DNA from: an uncultured Clostridia bacterium
GTDB lineage: Bacteria; Bacillota; Clostridia; TANB77; CAG-508
DNA length: 32,020 nt
NCBI GenBank assembly: GCA_949118805.1
Contig: CASAUJ010000009.1
Span: 1 to 32,020 of the forward strand
Reading direction: 5' to 3'
This document shows, piece by piece, positions 1 to 8,481 of the stretch. How positions within the stretch are numbered: the first letter of the stretch is position 1; each line of letters starts with the position of its first letter. The notes below the pieces were generated by a model that did no database searches, had not been told where the DNA came from, and saw nothing but the letters and a program-made list of their open reading frames with translations. The position numbers and the translations under genes were made by a program.

Positions 1-296
1 TTTTCTTCTTTTTGCATTAATCTTGATTCTTGTTTTTGTACTTCGCCTCTTCTTTCTTTAATCTCTTGATCTAACTCTTTTCTGCTATTCATAATTTCTT
101 CTTTTGCTTTGAAGATTTCTTCTTTTTTCAAATTCTCTGCTTCTATTTTCGCTAAATCAATTAGTCTTTTTGCTTCATTTTCTGCTCCTTGGATTTTAGA
201 CTCTGCAATTTTTTTGCGATATGCCATTCCAAATAACATACCAATTGCTAATGAGATTAAGATAGCGACGATCATGATTACAACATACATAATCAT
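1..296 (-). CDS. rny: Ribonuclease Y, N-terminal part (runs off the window)
   Basis: The gene enters from the left edge, so only the first ~98 codons are present. The protein begins with a single membrane segment (about residues 3-24, MIMYVVIMIVAILISLAIG), followed at once by a highly charged coiled coil rich in EAKR, KKEE and KEIKERR. This is the typical start of RNase Y, the membrane-anchored endoribonuclease that initiates mRNA decay in Firmicutes. The KH and HD catalytic domains would lie outside the window. Two in-frame ATGs are possible, at 296 and 290. The GAGGTG ribosome site ends one base before the first ATG, so its spacing favours the second. A near-consensus promoter lies about 75 bp upstream. 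Identification rests on the layout of the first 98 residues only. Confidence 0.88.
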   Translation of the reverse strand, partial: MIMYVVIMIVAILISLAIGMLFGMAYRKKIAESKIQGAENEAKRLIDLAKIEAENLKKEEIFKAKEEIMNSRKELDQEIKERRGEVQKQESRLMQKEE

Positions 297-377
297 ACAC
301 CTCTTTCTTATTTAATTTTCAATGTTCGAATAAAATATATATTGACCTTATTTCATATATTTTTTCCTTCCTATTCT

Positions 378-406
378 ATTGTATCTTTATTATTGTAAAC
401 TGTCAA
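378..406 (-). promoter_or_regulatory. Sigma-A promoter for rny
   Basis: On the minus strand TTGACA (406-401) and TACAAT (383-378) are separated by exactly 17 bp. This is the best-formed promoter in this part and implies a 5' UTR of about 75 nt for rny. Confidence 0.8.
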
Positions 407-435
407 GTGATTTTCAAGAAAAATCCATGAAAGAC

Positions 436-1074
436 TTAAACTTCTCTTATTTTTTCCTGAATTAAATTTTTAAGTTCTTCCTTTTCTAACCAAGGTCTTT
501 TTCTATGAACCATTCTATGACAATTAGCACATAACAATACAATATCTTCTGGTTTTGTTTGATCATCTTCTTTTAATTCAGATACTGGAATAGAATGATG
601 TCCTTCTATATAATCTTCTCCTATCTTCCCATAAAACTTATAAAAATCAAAACCACATGCTTCACAATATAATTTTCCATACTTTTGTTTAAATCTATTT
701 TTGGCTATCTGAATTACTTTTTGATTTCTTTCTCTACAAATATGTGTTTTCAATTTTTGTTTTCCTTCTGGAAAACTAATATCATCTTCCGTTATGTCTA
801 CAAAATTGTCATGTGGCTCAAAATTTCTTAACCCCCATACACCATGTCCTTTTCCTAAAACAGAATAAAAAATATCAGCTTTTTTTTCAAAAGCAATAGA
901 ATCACTTGAATTTTTTTCTATGGCTGCTCTTACAGCAGATCTCCAATTTTTTTTATTAGAAATATTCTTTTTATTTCTTTTTTCTATTCTTTCATAAATA
1001 CTTTTATAATCACCATATCCTCCTATTTCTTTCATTGCTTCTATTACTTCTATTAACCATGTATTCTCTTCCAC
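436..1074 (-). CDS. HNH endonuclease with N-terminal winged-helix-like domain
   Basis: A 212-residue protein that starts at GTG 1074, 6 nt after a GGAG ribosome site. The C-terminal half is an HNH nuclease domain: a zinc-binding CEAC (C137, C140), the core EGHH (157-160), then LCANCHRMVH (181-190) supplying C182, C185, H186 and H190. This arrangement matches the McrA-like branch of HNH nucleases, which includes modification-dependent restriction enzymes. The first ~82 residues resemble the winged-helix modules found at the N-terminus of some HNH and restriction proteins (WLIEVIEAMKEIGGYGDYK to GKGHGVWGL). It is the last gene of the HD hydrolase/nucleotidase operon, with a 48-bp gap upstream. 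A restriction or DNA-damage role is inference; no methyltransferase partner is visible. Confidence 0.82.
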   Translation of the reverse strand: MEENTWLIEVIEAMKEIGGYGDYKSIYERIEKRNKKNISNKKNWRSAVRAAIEKNSSDSIAFEKKADIFYSVLGKGHGVWGLRNFEPHDNFVDITEDDISFPEGKQKLKTHICRERNQKVIQIAKNRFKQKYGKLYCEACGFDFYKFYGKIGEDYIEGHHSIPVSELKEDDQTKPEDIVLLCANCHRMVHRKRPWLEKEELKNLIQEKIREV

Positions 1075-1122
1075 ATTTTTCTCCTTTTTTCTATATTTCT
1101 AGTTCGAAATTTTGCCTTTCTC

Positions 1123-1695
1123 TTAGCTTTCTTTTATAACTTGATAAATATCCCCCCAATTATTTACTTCTTTCAGATATTTACTTTCTTCTAATTTTAC
1201 TAAATTGGTATCACGAAAATATAATGTTCTTACTTGATTCTCTACTAAATTTTTTATAATTCTCCAATCATCATCAATCATGATCTCTATTTTTTCCTTT
1301 TTACAGATTTCTACCTTATCCTTTACTTTCCAATAATACTGATCAAATTTAATAGCATTCTCTTCTAGTAATCTTATTGCATCATTCTTCATTTCTTCTA
1401 TATAACCACCTCTTGCTGTGATTACAACAAATTCATGTCCCTGTTCTTTTAATAAATGATACACTCTTTTAAATCCTGACATCAAATTACTTTCTTTTGA
1501 TATCCTTAAAAAATATTTTTCAATGAATTCTTTTTCTTGTTCTTCTGTCCAATTATATCTTGCTTGAAATTTTGGTTCTTCTTTATGAATTAAATGATTC
1601 CCTTTCAAAATATCTATATCAAATATTTCTTCATAAGTTCGAAAAGTAGTTTCACTATCAATTACTACTCCATCTAAATCAATTCCTATTCTCAT
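1123..1695 (-). CDS. HAD-superfamily 5'(3')-nucleotidase-like protein
   Basis: A 190-residue HAD phosphatase. Motif I is DLDGVV, with nucleophile D6 and acid/base D8. Motif II is the threonine in VITARGG (T93). A lysine in the YWKVKDK stretch (123-127) is the likely motif III, and motif IV is IDDD (D141-D143), the magnesium ligands. The length and the ITARGG signature fit the deoxyribonucleotidase/YqfW-type nucleotidase group that dephosphorylates nucleoside monophosphates; the substrate here is unproven. The start is fixed by AGGAGG six nt before ATG 1695. That ribosome site follows directly after the stop of the HD-domain gene, so the two are co-transcribed. Nucleotide clean-up next to an HD phosphohydrolase makes biochemical sense. 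Confidence 0.83.
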   Translation of the reverse strand: MRIGIDLDGVVIDSETTFRTYEEIFDIDILKGNHLIHKEEPKFQARYNWTEEQEKEFIEKYFLRISKESNLMSGFKRVYHLLKEQGHEFVVITARGGYIEEMKNDAIRLLEENAIKFDQYYWKVKDKVEICKKEKIEIMIDDDWRIIKNLVENQVRTLYFRDTNLVKLEESKYLKEVNNWGDIYQVIKES

Positions 1696-1709
1696 TTTCT
1701 TCCTCCTAT

Positions 1710-2495
1710 CTAACTTTCTAACTGATTCCTTACATATTCCTCTATTTTTTCTCTTATTGCTTCCATCTTAATTCTTGTTTCTTCTATTTTATAATCAAAT
1801 CGATCAATTAACTGATTTATATCATCCCTTTGTTTTACAATTTGATAAGATATTGGAAAGTTTAAATCAAACACAAAGGCTAAAATGCATACCCAATAAT
1901 CAAGTGGAGTTTTTCGATCTACAACGTTTACCATTTCTTTTTTCAGAATTGCTTGATAAACTGGTTCTGATAGCAATGCATTTTCAATTTCTTCTTTTTT
2001 CTTTATAATTTGAGGAAAAATAGCTTCTATTTTTTCTTCTCGCTTTACGCGAAAGTTGTCCAATTTATCACTATCTCGAATGATTTTACATTGTAATAAT
2101 GTCTCTTTATCTAACCCTCCTTCTATGGAATACTTATTATGATTCCTAATAGCTGTCTGAATGATTTTATCCTGTTTCTCTTCTTTTATAAATTTTCGAA
2201 TCAAATTATCCTGAAACAACATTTTTACCCCATGTTCAGCATGATCAAAATTTACACTATCAAATTTCTTTAAAATTTTTAGTTCTTCAAATCTTCCAAT
2301 ATCATGTAATAATCCAATTAGTTCTGCTAATGCAATTTCTTCTGGTGGCAAATTCATTGCTCTTGCTAATTGTTTTGAATTTTCTGCTACTTGATAAGTA
2401 TGAACTACTTTTAATTCAAACCCTAAATCTTCTTGATTGTTATACTTTTCTAAAAACTGTTTAAATGCTTCTTTTGCTTTTTTAATATCTATCAT
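1710..2495 (-). CDS. HD-domain phosphohydrolase
   Basis: A 261-residue protein with an HD domain in its first half: H32 in VVHTYQV, the HD doublet H64-D65 in LLHDIGRFEE, H85/H88 in DHAEHG, H119 in IRNHNKY and a later aspartate in RDSDKLD (141-144). These are the metal-binding positions of HD phosphohydrolases. The C-terminal ~100 residues carry no motif I recognise. It is first in a three-gene operon (HD, HAD nucleotidase, HNH) with a promoter about 90 bp upstream. The ATG at 2495 follows AGAGGG with rather short spacing. The substrate (nucleotide, cyclic nucleotide or other phosphoester) cannot be read from the sequence. Confidence 0.82.
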   Translation of the reverse strand: MIDIKKAKEAFKQFLEKYNNQEDLGFELKVVHTYQVAENSKQLARAMNLPPEEIALAELIGLLHDIGRFEELKILKKFDSVNFDHAEHGVKMLFQDNLIRKFIKEEKQDKIIQTAIRNHNKYSIEGGLDKETLLQCKIIRDSDKLDNFRVKREEKIEAIFPQIIKKKEEIENALLSEPVYQAILKKEMVNVVDRKTPLDYWVCILAFVFDLNFPISYQIVKQRDDINQLIDRFDYKIEETRIKMEAIREKIEEYVRNQLES

Positions 2496-2580
2496 ATTCC
2501 CTCTTTTTAAAATTATTTTTTTCTCTAAGTTATCCTAATATCCAATTTTTCATTTGATACTATTCACTTTTTTCTAATTG

Positions 2581-2609
2581 ATTATAACAATATTTCTATT
2601 TTTTTACAA
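2581..2609 (-). promoter_or_regulatory. Sigma-A promoter for the HD/nucleotidase/HNH operon
   Basis: On the minus strand TTGTAA (2609-2604) and a perfect TATAAT (2586-2581) are separated by 17 bp, in the gap after the ileS terminator. Confidence 0.72.
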
Positions 2610-2635
2610 GAAAAATAGGATTCCTTGATCGAAAA

Positions 2636-2664
2636 AAACAGCATAGTTTTGACTATACTGTTTT
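2636..2664 (-). terminator. Intrinsic terminator of ileS
   Basis: On the minus strand AACAGTATAGT and ACTATGCTGTT form an 11-bp stem (one G-U pair) around a CAAA loop, followed by a run of T. It begins about 7 bp after the ileS stop codon. Confidence 0.88.
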
Positions 2665-2670
2665 CCTTTA

Positions 2671-5600
2671 TTATTTTATTACTTCAACATCCATCTTTAA
2701 CATTTCTCCATTCAAATTCATTTCCTCATAATTTTCTCTGGATTCCTTATAAATAATCTCAGTTGCTAATGTATCATGCTTTATTAATTCTTCATGTTTT
2801 TTCATAATATCCTCTAACTTATCATTACCTGTCACATAAAGTTTAATATGATCTAATACCTCAAATCCTTTTTCTTTTCTTTTATTTTGAATTTTGGATA
2901 AAATTTCTCTTACAAAACCTTCTTCTTTTAATTCTTCTGAAATATGCGTATCTAATACGACACCAATTTCCCCTTCTCCACTGAAAGCAAATCCTTCTTT
3001 TCCTTGCATGGTAACTAATAAATTTTCTGCATTTAAAGCTATTGGTATATCTTCGATGTCAAGATATTCAACTCCACCATTTTTAACAGTATTGGCTAAA
3101 TCCATCTGATTCTTTTCAGAAATAGCTTGTTTAATTTTTGGAATTAATTTTCCATATTCTTTTCCTAATACTGGCAAATTTGGTTTAATCTCAAAATTAA
3201 CATATTGAGACATTTCTGCTCCTAAATCAATTTCTTTCACATTTAATTCTTCTTTTACAATATCAGCATAATATTGTGGTAATGTAGCAATAGAAATTAG
3301 CATTTTAGATAATGGCTGTCTATTTTTAATATTCGCCCCATTTCTTGCACTTCTACCTAATTTTACAATTTTATAAGCCAAATCCATTTCTTTTTCTAAG
3401 GTTTCATCAATCTCTTGTTCTTTAGCTTCTGGCCATAAACACAAATGTACACTCTCTGGTGCTTTTTCATCTAATCCTACTACCAAATTTTGATAAATAG
3501 CATCAGTCATAAAAGGAACAAATGGTGCTGCTACTTTTATTAAAGTAGTTAATACACGATACAATGTACAATAAGCTCCTATTTTTTCATCCTTTAATTC
3601 AGTTGCCCAAAATCTTTCTCTATTTCTACGTACATACCAATTTGAAAGTTCATCTGTAAAAGCTTCTATCTTTAATGCTGCAGTAGTAATATCATAATGT
3701 TCTAATTTATCATCCACTTCTTTTACTAATGTATTCAATTTTGAAATAATCCATCGATCCATTATATTATTGGATTTAAAATTTGCATATTGTAGGGGAT
3801 CGAATTGATCAATTTCAGCATATAAAACATAGAAAGAATACACATTCCATAAAGTGCTTAAAAATCCTCTCTGTGTCTCTTGAACATTACTTAATCCTAG
3901 TCTTGTTGGAAGCCATGGACTACTACATGTGTAGAAATGCCAACGAGTACTATCTGCTCCTACGGTATCTAATAATTCCATTGGATCGACACCATTTCCT
4001 TTTGATTTAGACATCTTTTGTCCTTTTTCATCTAAAACATGACCTAAAACAATACAATTTTCAAATGGTGTTCTTCCAAATAAAGCCGTTCCAATTGCGG
4101 TTAACGTATAAAACCATCCTCTTGTTTGATCAACTGCTTCTGAAATAAATCCAGCTGGAAAATTTTGATCAAACATTTCTTTATTTTCAAATGGATAATG
4201 CCATTGTGCAAAAGGCATAGAACCAGAATCAAACCAACAATCAATAACTTCTTTAGCACGATGCATTTTCCCTCCACATTTTGAGCATTTTAAATCAACA
4301 GCATCAATATATGGCTTATGTAGTTCAATCTCTGCTGGCACTTCGATTCCTTTTTCTTTTAATTCTTGGATGGAACCAATACATTCTTGATGATGACAAT
4401 TTTCATTTTCACAGGTCCAAACTGGTAATGGTGTTCCCCAATAACGATCTCTTGAAATTCCCCAATCAATTACATTTTCCAAAAATTTACCAAATCTTCC
4501 TGTTCGGATGGTATCAGGATACCAACTTACTTTGTTGTTGTTGCTTACTAATTCATCTCTTAATTTACTCATTGCCACGAACCAACTCTCTTTTGGGTAA
4601 TAAAGAAGTGGCGTATCACATCTCCAACAATGTGGATAAGAGTGTAAATGTTTTTCTTTACTAAATAATTTTTTTTCTTCTTTTAACCATTGACAAATAG
4701 CTTCATTGCAATCTCTTACAAATCTTCCTGCCCATGGTTCTACTTCTTTTACAAAGTTTCCTGATTTATCCACTAAATTTATAAAAGTAATTCCATTTTG
4801 TTTGGATACCAAACTATCATCTTCTCCATAAGCAGGAGCAATATGAACAATTCCTGTACCATCTTCTAAATTTACGTAGTCTCCATGAATTACTTCAAAT
4901 GCCTTTCCTTCTACTTCTCCCCATGGCATTAATCTTTCATATTGGATTCCTAATAATTCCTTTCCTTTAAAAGTTTTTACAACTTCATAAGGAGTTTCCT
5001 TTAAAACGGTTTCTAATAAGTCTTTGGCTAAAATATAAGTTTCGTATTGTGGTTCTTCATCTGTTCCTATATTCGCTTTTACTTCTGCATAATCATAGGA
5101 TTGATTGACACAAAGTGCTAAATTAGATGGTAATGTCCATGGAGTTGTTGTCCATGCTAAAATATATTTCTCCTCATTTATTATTTTAAATTTAGCAATA
5201 CAGGTTAAATCTTTTACTTCTTTATATCCTTGTGCCACTTCGTGAGAAGAAAGTGCTGTTCCACATCTTGGACAATATGGCATAACTTTATGTCCTTCAT
5301 ATAAAAGACCTTTATCCCACATCTGTTTCAATGCCCACCATACAGATTCAATATATTCATTGTGATAGGTTACATATGGATTTTCCATATCTACCCAAAA
5401 TCCTACTTTGTTTGTCATTTCTTCCCACATAGAAACATAAGTAAATACGCTTTCTTTACACTCTTTCACAAATTTTTCTACACCATATTCTTCAATTTGT
5501 TCTTTTCCTGAAATCCCTAATTTCTTTTCTATTTCTAGTTCTACTGGAAGTCCATGTGTATCCCAACCAGCTTTACGAATTACTTTATATCCTTTCATTA

Positions 5601-5817
5601 CTTTGTATCTTGGAATAATATCTTTCATGACTCTTGTTTCTATATGCCCTACATGTGGCTTACCATTTGCAGTTGGTGGTCCATCATAAAAAGTAAAATA
5701 TCTTTTTCCCTCATTCATAGCAAAGTTCTTTTGGATAATATCTTTTTCCTTCCAATTTTTTGCTACCTCTTTTTCCATTCCAACGAACCCATCTTTTAAC
5801 TCTACTTTTTTATACAT
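2671..5817 (-). CDS. ileS: Isoleucyl-tRNA synthetase (long, eukaryote-like type)
   Basis: A 1048-residue class I synthetase that charges tRNA-Ile. The ATP-binding HIGH motif appears as HVGH (55-58) in GPPTANGKPHVGHIE, and KMSKS is at 601-605. The CP1 editing domain is marked by WTTTPWTLPSN (222-232) and GTGIVHIAPAYGEDD (320-334). Cysteine pairs (C182/C185, C397/C400, C469/C474, C511/C514) suggest structural zinc. The tRNA-binding part contains the DELSNWYVRRNRERFW stretch typical of the longer type-2 IleRS, the family associated with natural mupirocin tolerance; that phenotype is inference. The start follows GAGGAGG. It is the second gene of the isoleucine T-box transcript, after a DUF1653 gene. 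There is no in-frame CGG in its 1048 codons. Confidence 0.97.
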   Translation of the reverse strand: MYKKVELKDGFVGMEKEVAKNWKEKDIIQKNFAMNEGKRYFTFYDGPPTANGKPHVGHIETRVMKDIIPRYKVMKGYKVIRKAGWDTHGLPVELEIEKKLGISGKEQIEEYGVEKFVKECKESVFTYVSMWEEMTNKVGFWVDMENPYVTYHNEYIESVWWALKQMWDKGLLYEGHKVMPYCPRCGTALSSHEVAQGYKEVKDLTCIAKFKIINEEKYILAWTTTPWTLPSNLALCVNQSYDYAEVKANIGTDEEPQYETYILAKDLLETVLKETPYEVVKTFKGKELLGIQYERLMPWGEVEGKAFEVIHGDYVNLEDGTGIVHIAPAYGEDDSLVSKQNGITFINLVDKSGNFVKEVEPWAGRFVRDCNEAICQWLKEEKKLFSKEKHLHSYPHCWRCDTPLLYYPKESWFVAMSKLRDELVSNNNKVSWYPDTIRTGRFGKFLENVIDWGISRDRYWGTPLPVWTCENENCHHQECIGSIQELKEKGIEVPAEIELHKPYIDAVDLKCSKCGGKMHRAKEVIDCWFDSGSMPFAQWHYPFENKEMFDQNFPAGFISEAVDQTRGWFYTLTAIGTALFGRTPFENCIVLGHVLDEKGQKMSKSKGNGVDPMELLDTVGADSTRWHFYTCSSPWLPTRLGLSNVQETQRGFLSTLWNVYSFYVLYAEIDQFDPLQYANFKSNNIMDRWIISKLNTLVKEVDDKLEHYDITTAALKIEAFTDELSNWYVRRNRERFWATELKDEKIGAYCTLYRVLTTLIKVAAPFVPFMTDAIYQNLVVGLDEKAPESVHLCLWPEAKEQEIDETLEKEMDLAYKIVKLGRSARNGANIKNRQPLSKMLISIATLPQYYADIVKEELNVKEIDLGAEMSQYVNFEIKPNLPVLGKEYGKLIPKIKQAISEKNQMDLANTVKNGGVEYLDIEDIPIALNAENLLVTMQGKEGFAFSGEGEIGVVLDTHISEELKEEGFVREILSKIQNKRKEKGFEVLDHIKLYVTGNDKLEDIMKKHEELIKHDTLATEIIYKESRENYEEMNLNGEMLKMDVEVIK

Positions 5818-5848
5818 TTTCTTTCCTCCTCTTAATGATTCCTTAAAA

Positions 5849-6094
5849 TTATTGATTTACACTTTTAATGTTTTGTAATTCAAATCGATATTTTTGTTCT
5901 ACTTCTGGATATTTTTCGTGATCCACTTCAGATAAAAACATGTCATATGGTCGAGCATATAACTTATTGTTTCCATATAATCCACGATAAATTACTAGTT
6001 TTTCTTTTGTTTCACTAAAAATAGCAACATTTTCTACGATATAATAATCTCCTTTAAAATGTTTATAAATCCCATGAATTGTTAACTCTCTCAT
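5849..6094 (-). CDS. Small DUF1653-domain protein, T-box controlled
   Basis: An 81-residue protein matching the DUF1653 fold throughout: YKHFKGDYYIVENVA, a SETKEKLVIYRGLYG stretch, then YARPYDMFLSEV. The family is widespread but has no assigned reaction. The start at 6094 is chosen because AAGGAGG lies 5 nt upstream. A longer reading beginning at 6181 would translate through the T-box sequence and terminator of the leader and is rejected. The gene sits between the isoleucine T-box and ileS, 31 bp before ileS, so both are induced together when tRNA-Ile is uncharged. Whether it assists translation or merely shares the promoter is unknown. Confidence 0.85.
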   Translation of the reverse strand: MRELTIHGIYKHFKGDYYIVENVAIFSETKEKLVIYRGLYGNNKLYARPYDMFLSEVDHEKYPEVEQKYRFELQNIKSVNQ

Positions 6095-6121
6095 TTTTCC
6101 CTCCTTGTTTTCTTTTTCATC

Positions 6122-6405
6122 AAAAAAAGCTATTCCCATCCTATTTTCTAGGACGAAATAGCTTTGATTCCGCGGTACCACCTATTTTAGTAAATTTATA
6201 AAATAATTTATACAATCCACTCTCTTCATTCTTCTTTAACGCAGAAATACGATTAAACTTAGTCTTATCTTTTTCATTTCAGTTTAACAACCAACTAAGG
6301 TGATAATAAATAATTTTTCCTTACCAAATTCTCAGCTTCCTTTGGCTCTCTTTTAAGTAATTCCATCATTTATCTTGTCCTCGTTATCGTTTTTTAAATT
6401 TTTAT
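6122..6405 (-). promoter_or_regulatory. T-box riboswitch leader, isoleucine-specific
   Basis: The minus strand contains the T-box core GGTGGTACCGCGGAATC (6182-6166), the antiterminator element that pairs with the tRNA acceptor end. Directly downstream is a terminator hairpin (6165-6122): AAAGCTATT and AATAGCTTT form the base, TCCTA and TAGGA the upper stem, followed by seven T. Upstream, stem I carries AGAGAGCC and GCTGAGAATTTGG. The likely specifier is ATC (6304-6302) in TTATTATCACC, an isoleucine codon, which agrees with ileS downstream. Uncharged tRNA-Ile should stabilise the antiterminator and permit transcription of the DUF1653 gene and ileS. The stem I boundaries are approximate. Confidence 0.93.
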
Positions 6406-6413
6406 TACTATTT

Positions 6414-6441
6414 ATTATACCATGTTTTTGTATTTTTGCAA
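6414..6441 (-). promoter_or_regulatory. Promoter of the T-box/ileS transcript
   Basis: On the minus strand TTGCAA (6441-6436), a 16-bp spacer and a perfect TATAAT (6419-6414) lie just upstream of the T-box leader. Confidence 0.72.
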
Positions 6442-6493
6442 TAGTTTCTTTATTTATTTCTCATTTTTTATTCTCATTCTTCTTTATTTTGAA

Positions 6494-7078
6494 TTACACC
6501 ATTGTACATTCTCCTATATCTAACTTTCCTTTCCACTCTTCTAAGTAATTTAATCTTGAATTATGAAAATTACTTCTTTTCTCCTGTTTGAATAAAAGCT
6601 TTCTGAATTCTTGGTGCTCTAAATCATTAAAATTCTGTAAGGTAAAAATCTTTTCAAATTTAGCATCCATGTATTCTTTCATTTCTGAAAATTGATCTTG
6701 TATACTTTTCTGCATAGTTTCTAATACAACTAAGATATCTTTTCTATCTTTTACACGTCCCTCTTCTAAATTTGTTACTCTTGTATTTGTTTGTTCCAAT
6801 GTTTCATTGGTTTGATCCAATCTTACATTGGTTTGCTCTAATTTTTTATTGGTTTGGTCTATTCTTTCATTGGTTAAATCTAATCTTTTATTAATTTCTC
6901 CTAACTTTCTGTCATTTATTTCCCAGCGTTTTTCATTTGCTAGCCAACGTCTTTCATTTTCTTCCCAACGCTTCTCGTTTGCTTCCCATTTTTTGTTGTT
7001 TTCCTCTCTAAATTCCTTCATTTCCGTCTTGAATTCACGTAATTCCATCAAAATTACATTTCCCATCTTTTCGTCCAT
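6494..7078 (-). CDS. Heptad-repeat coiled-coil protein of unknown function
   Basis: The start is placed at ATG 7078 because AAAGGAGGTGA, an almost perfect ribosome site, lies 5 nt upstream; an upstream in-frame ATG at 7159 has no such site. The 194-residue product has no signal peptide or membrane segment. From about residue 25 to 100 it is built of eleven consecutive 7-residue units: KKWEANE, KRWEENE, RRWLANE, KRWEIND, RKLGEIN, KRLDLTN, ERIDQTN, KKLEQTN, VRLDQTN, ETLEQTN, TRVTNLE. This predicts a long continuous coiled coil whose first four units carry a periodic tryptophan. The repeats persist at DNA level as 21-bp units. No catalytic motif is visible. A structural or partner-binding role is inferred. 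It has its own promoter and stands alone. Confidence 0.7.
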   Translation of the reverse strand: MDEKMGNVILMELREFKTEMKEFREENNKKWEANEKRWEENERRWLANEKRWEINDRKLGEINKRLDLTNERIDQTNKKLEQTNVRLDQTNETLEQTNTRVTNLEEGRVKDRKDILVVLETMQKSIQDQFSEMKEYMDAKFEKIFTLQNFNDLEHQEFRKLLFKQEKRSNFHNSRLNYLEEWKGKLDIGECTMV

Positions 7079-7107
7079 TTTCTCACCTCCTTTCACATAT
7101 AAAGCAA

Positions 7108-7142
7108 AAGTAAATATTTTATCATCATGTAAAAATTTACTT
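7108..7142. repeat. Imperfect palindrome in the leader of the coiled-coil gene
   Basis: AAGTAAAT-ATTTTA and TAAAAA-TTTACTT form arms of about 13-14 bp with few mismatches around an 8-nt centre. It lies between the promoter (7161-7189) and the ribosome site, so it could be an operator or an RNA hairpin. The function is unknown. Confidence 0.5.
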
Positions 7143-7160
7143 AATTTGCTTATAGTCAAT

Positions 7161-7189
7161 ATTTAATCATAAGTTCCATTAAATGTCAA
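7161..7189 (-). promoter_or_regulatory. Promoter of the coiled-coil gene
   Basis: On the minus strand a perfect TTGACA (7189-7184) is followed after 17 bp by TTAAAT (7166-7161), with TG one base before the -10 (extended -10). Confidence 0.65.
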
Positions 7190-7229
7190 TAGAAAAAACA
7201 AAAAAAATAATTTTCTTGTTTCGTCTACC

Positions 7230-7263
7230 AAAAAAATCCCTTCGTTAAACTAAGAGATTTTTT
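7230..7263 (-). terminator. Terminator of the pta-ackA operon
   Basis: On the minus strand AATCTCTT pairs with AAGGGATT (one G-U) around a 9-nt loop and is followed by seven T. It lies 9 bp after the second acetate kinase gene. Confidence 0.75.
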
Positions 7264-7271
7264 CCTAAATT

Positions 7272-8462
7272 TTATTTCACCAATCTTTCTGTTTCTTTGG
7301 CAATCATTAATTCTTCATTGGTTGGAATAACATATACTTTTACTTTTGACTCCACATTTGAAATCAATCTTTCCTCACCTTTTATATTATTCGCTTCCAT
7401 ATCAATATCCACGCCCATAAACTTTAATTGTTCACAAATTCCCTTTCGAATATTAATTTGATTTTCTCCAATTCCACCAGTAAAGATAATATAATCTATT
7501 CCCTTCATAGCAACTGCGTATTTTGCAATATAGCTTGCAATCGCATATTGAAAACTCTCTAATGCAATTTTTGCCCTTTCATTTCCTTCATTTCCTGCTA
7601 TTTCGATTTCTCTAAAATCAGGTACTAAACCAGAAATTGCTTGTATTCCAGATTGCTTATTAAGAATTTCTTCCATTTTTTCTGCTGATAACTTTTCTTT
7701 TTTCATTAAAAACAATAAAATAGATGGATCTAAATCTCCACTTCTTGTTACCATTGGAATTCCTCCTAGAGGAGTTAATCCCATACTAGTATCTACTGAT
7801 TTTCCTGCCTCAATTGCACAAATACTAGCTCCTTGTCCTAAATGGCAAGTTACTATTTTCATATTTTCAATTGGCTTCTTTTCAATTTCTGCTAATCTTT
7901 GTGAAACAAACATATGAGAAGTTCCATGGAACCCATATTTTCTCACACCATATTTTTCATAATATTCGTAAGGAATCGGATACAAATATCTTTGTTTTGG
8001 AATGGATTGATGAAAGGCAGTATCAAAAACACCTACCATCGGTTTATTTGGCATTACATTTTTGCAAGCTTCTATCCCTAAAATAGAGGCAGGATTATGT
8101 AATGGTGCTAAATCTGTACATTCTTTTAAAATCTCAATTATCTTATCATCAATTACAACTGACTCTACTATTTTTTCTCCTCCATGCACAAAACGATGTC
8201 CAATTGCTTCTATTTCTTGCAATTGATCAATTACTTTATATTCTGAATTTGTTAATTGTTTTAAGGCAAATTCAATAGCTTCTGTATGATTATAAGCAGG
8301 ATGATTTATTTGCTTTTTTTGTCCTTTTGCTTTATGTGTAAGAAAAGCCTCTTCTTCTCCTATTCTCTCATATTTTCCAGAGGCTAATACCTCTTCTGTT
8401 TCCATATCAATTAATTGATATTTTAAAGATGAACTTCCACAATTTAATACTAATATTTTCAT
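7272..8462 (-). CDS. ackA: Acetate kinase, second copy
   Basis: A 396-residue acetate kinase, the full family length, which makes ATP and acetate from acetyl phosphate. The N-terminal phosphate-binding strand MKILVLNCGSSSLKYQ has N7. R90 lies in GHRFVHGG, the catalytic aspartate D147 in FDTAFH, and H179/H183 in YGFHGTSH. TRSGDLDP holds R240, and the C-terminal NEELMIA holds the metal-binding glutamate. It is clearly a paralogue of the kinase just upstream, sharing most motifs word for word, so it is a tandem duplicate. The two copies are separated by a 134-bp palindromic element. It is the last gene of pta-ackA-ackA. Residue 8 is cysteine, where serine is usual. Confidence 0.96.
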   Translation of the reverse strand: MKILVLNCGSSSLKYQLIDMETEEVLASGKYERIGEEEAFLTHKAKGQKKQINHPAYNHTEAIEFALKQLTNSEYKVIDQLQEIEAIGHRFVHGGEKIVESVVIDDKIIEILKECTDLAPLHNPASILGIEACKNVMPNKPMVGVFDTAFHQSIPKQRYLYPIPYEYYEKYGVRKYGFHGTSHMFVSQRLAEIEKKPIENMKIVTCHLGQGASICAIEAGKSVDTSMGLTPLGGIPMVTRSGDLDPSILLFLMKKEKLSAEKMEEILNKQSGIQAISGLVPDFREIEIAGNEGNERAKIALESFQYAIASYIAKYAVAMKGIDYIIFTGGIGENQINIRKGICEQLKFMGVDIDMEANNIKGEERLISNVESKVKVYVIPTNEELMIAKETERLVK

Positions 8463-8481
8463 TTTTTCTCTTCCTTTCTAG

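Noticed and set aside
4281..4664. Open frames on the plus strand inside ileS and other minus-strand genes
   Set aside because: They lack ribosome sites, show no family motifs and lie wholly opposite strongly conserved genes.
6095..6181. Longer start for the DUF1653 gene (ATG-like start at 6181)
   Set aside because: The extra residues would be encoded by the T-box sequence and terminator hairpin, and a good ribosome site precedes 6094.
7079..7159. Longer start for the heptad-repeat gene
   Set aside because: The near-perfect ribosome site AAAGGAGGTGA lies directly before the ATG at 7078.
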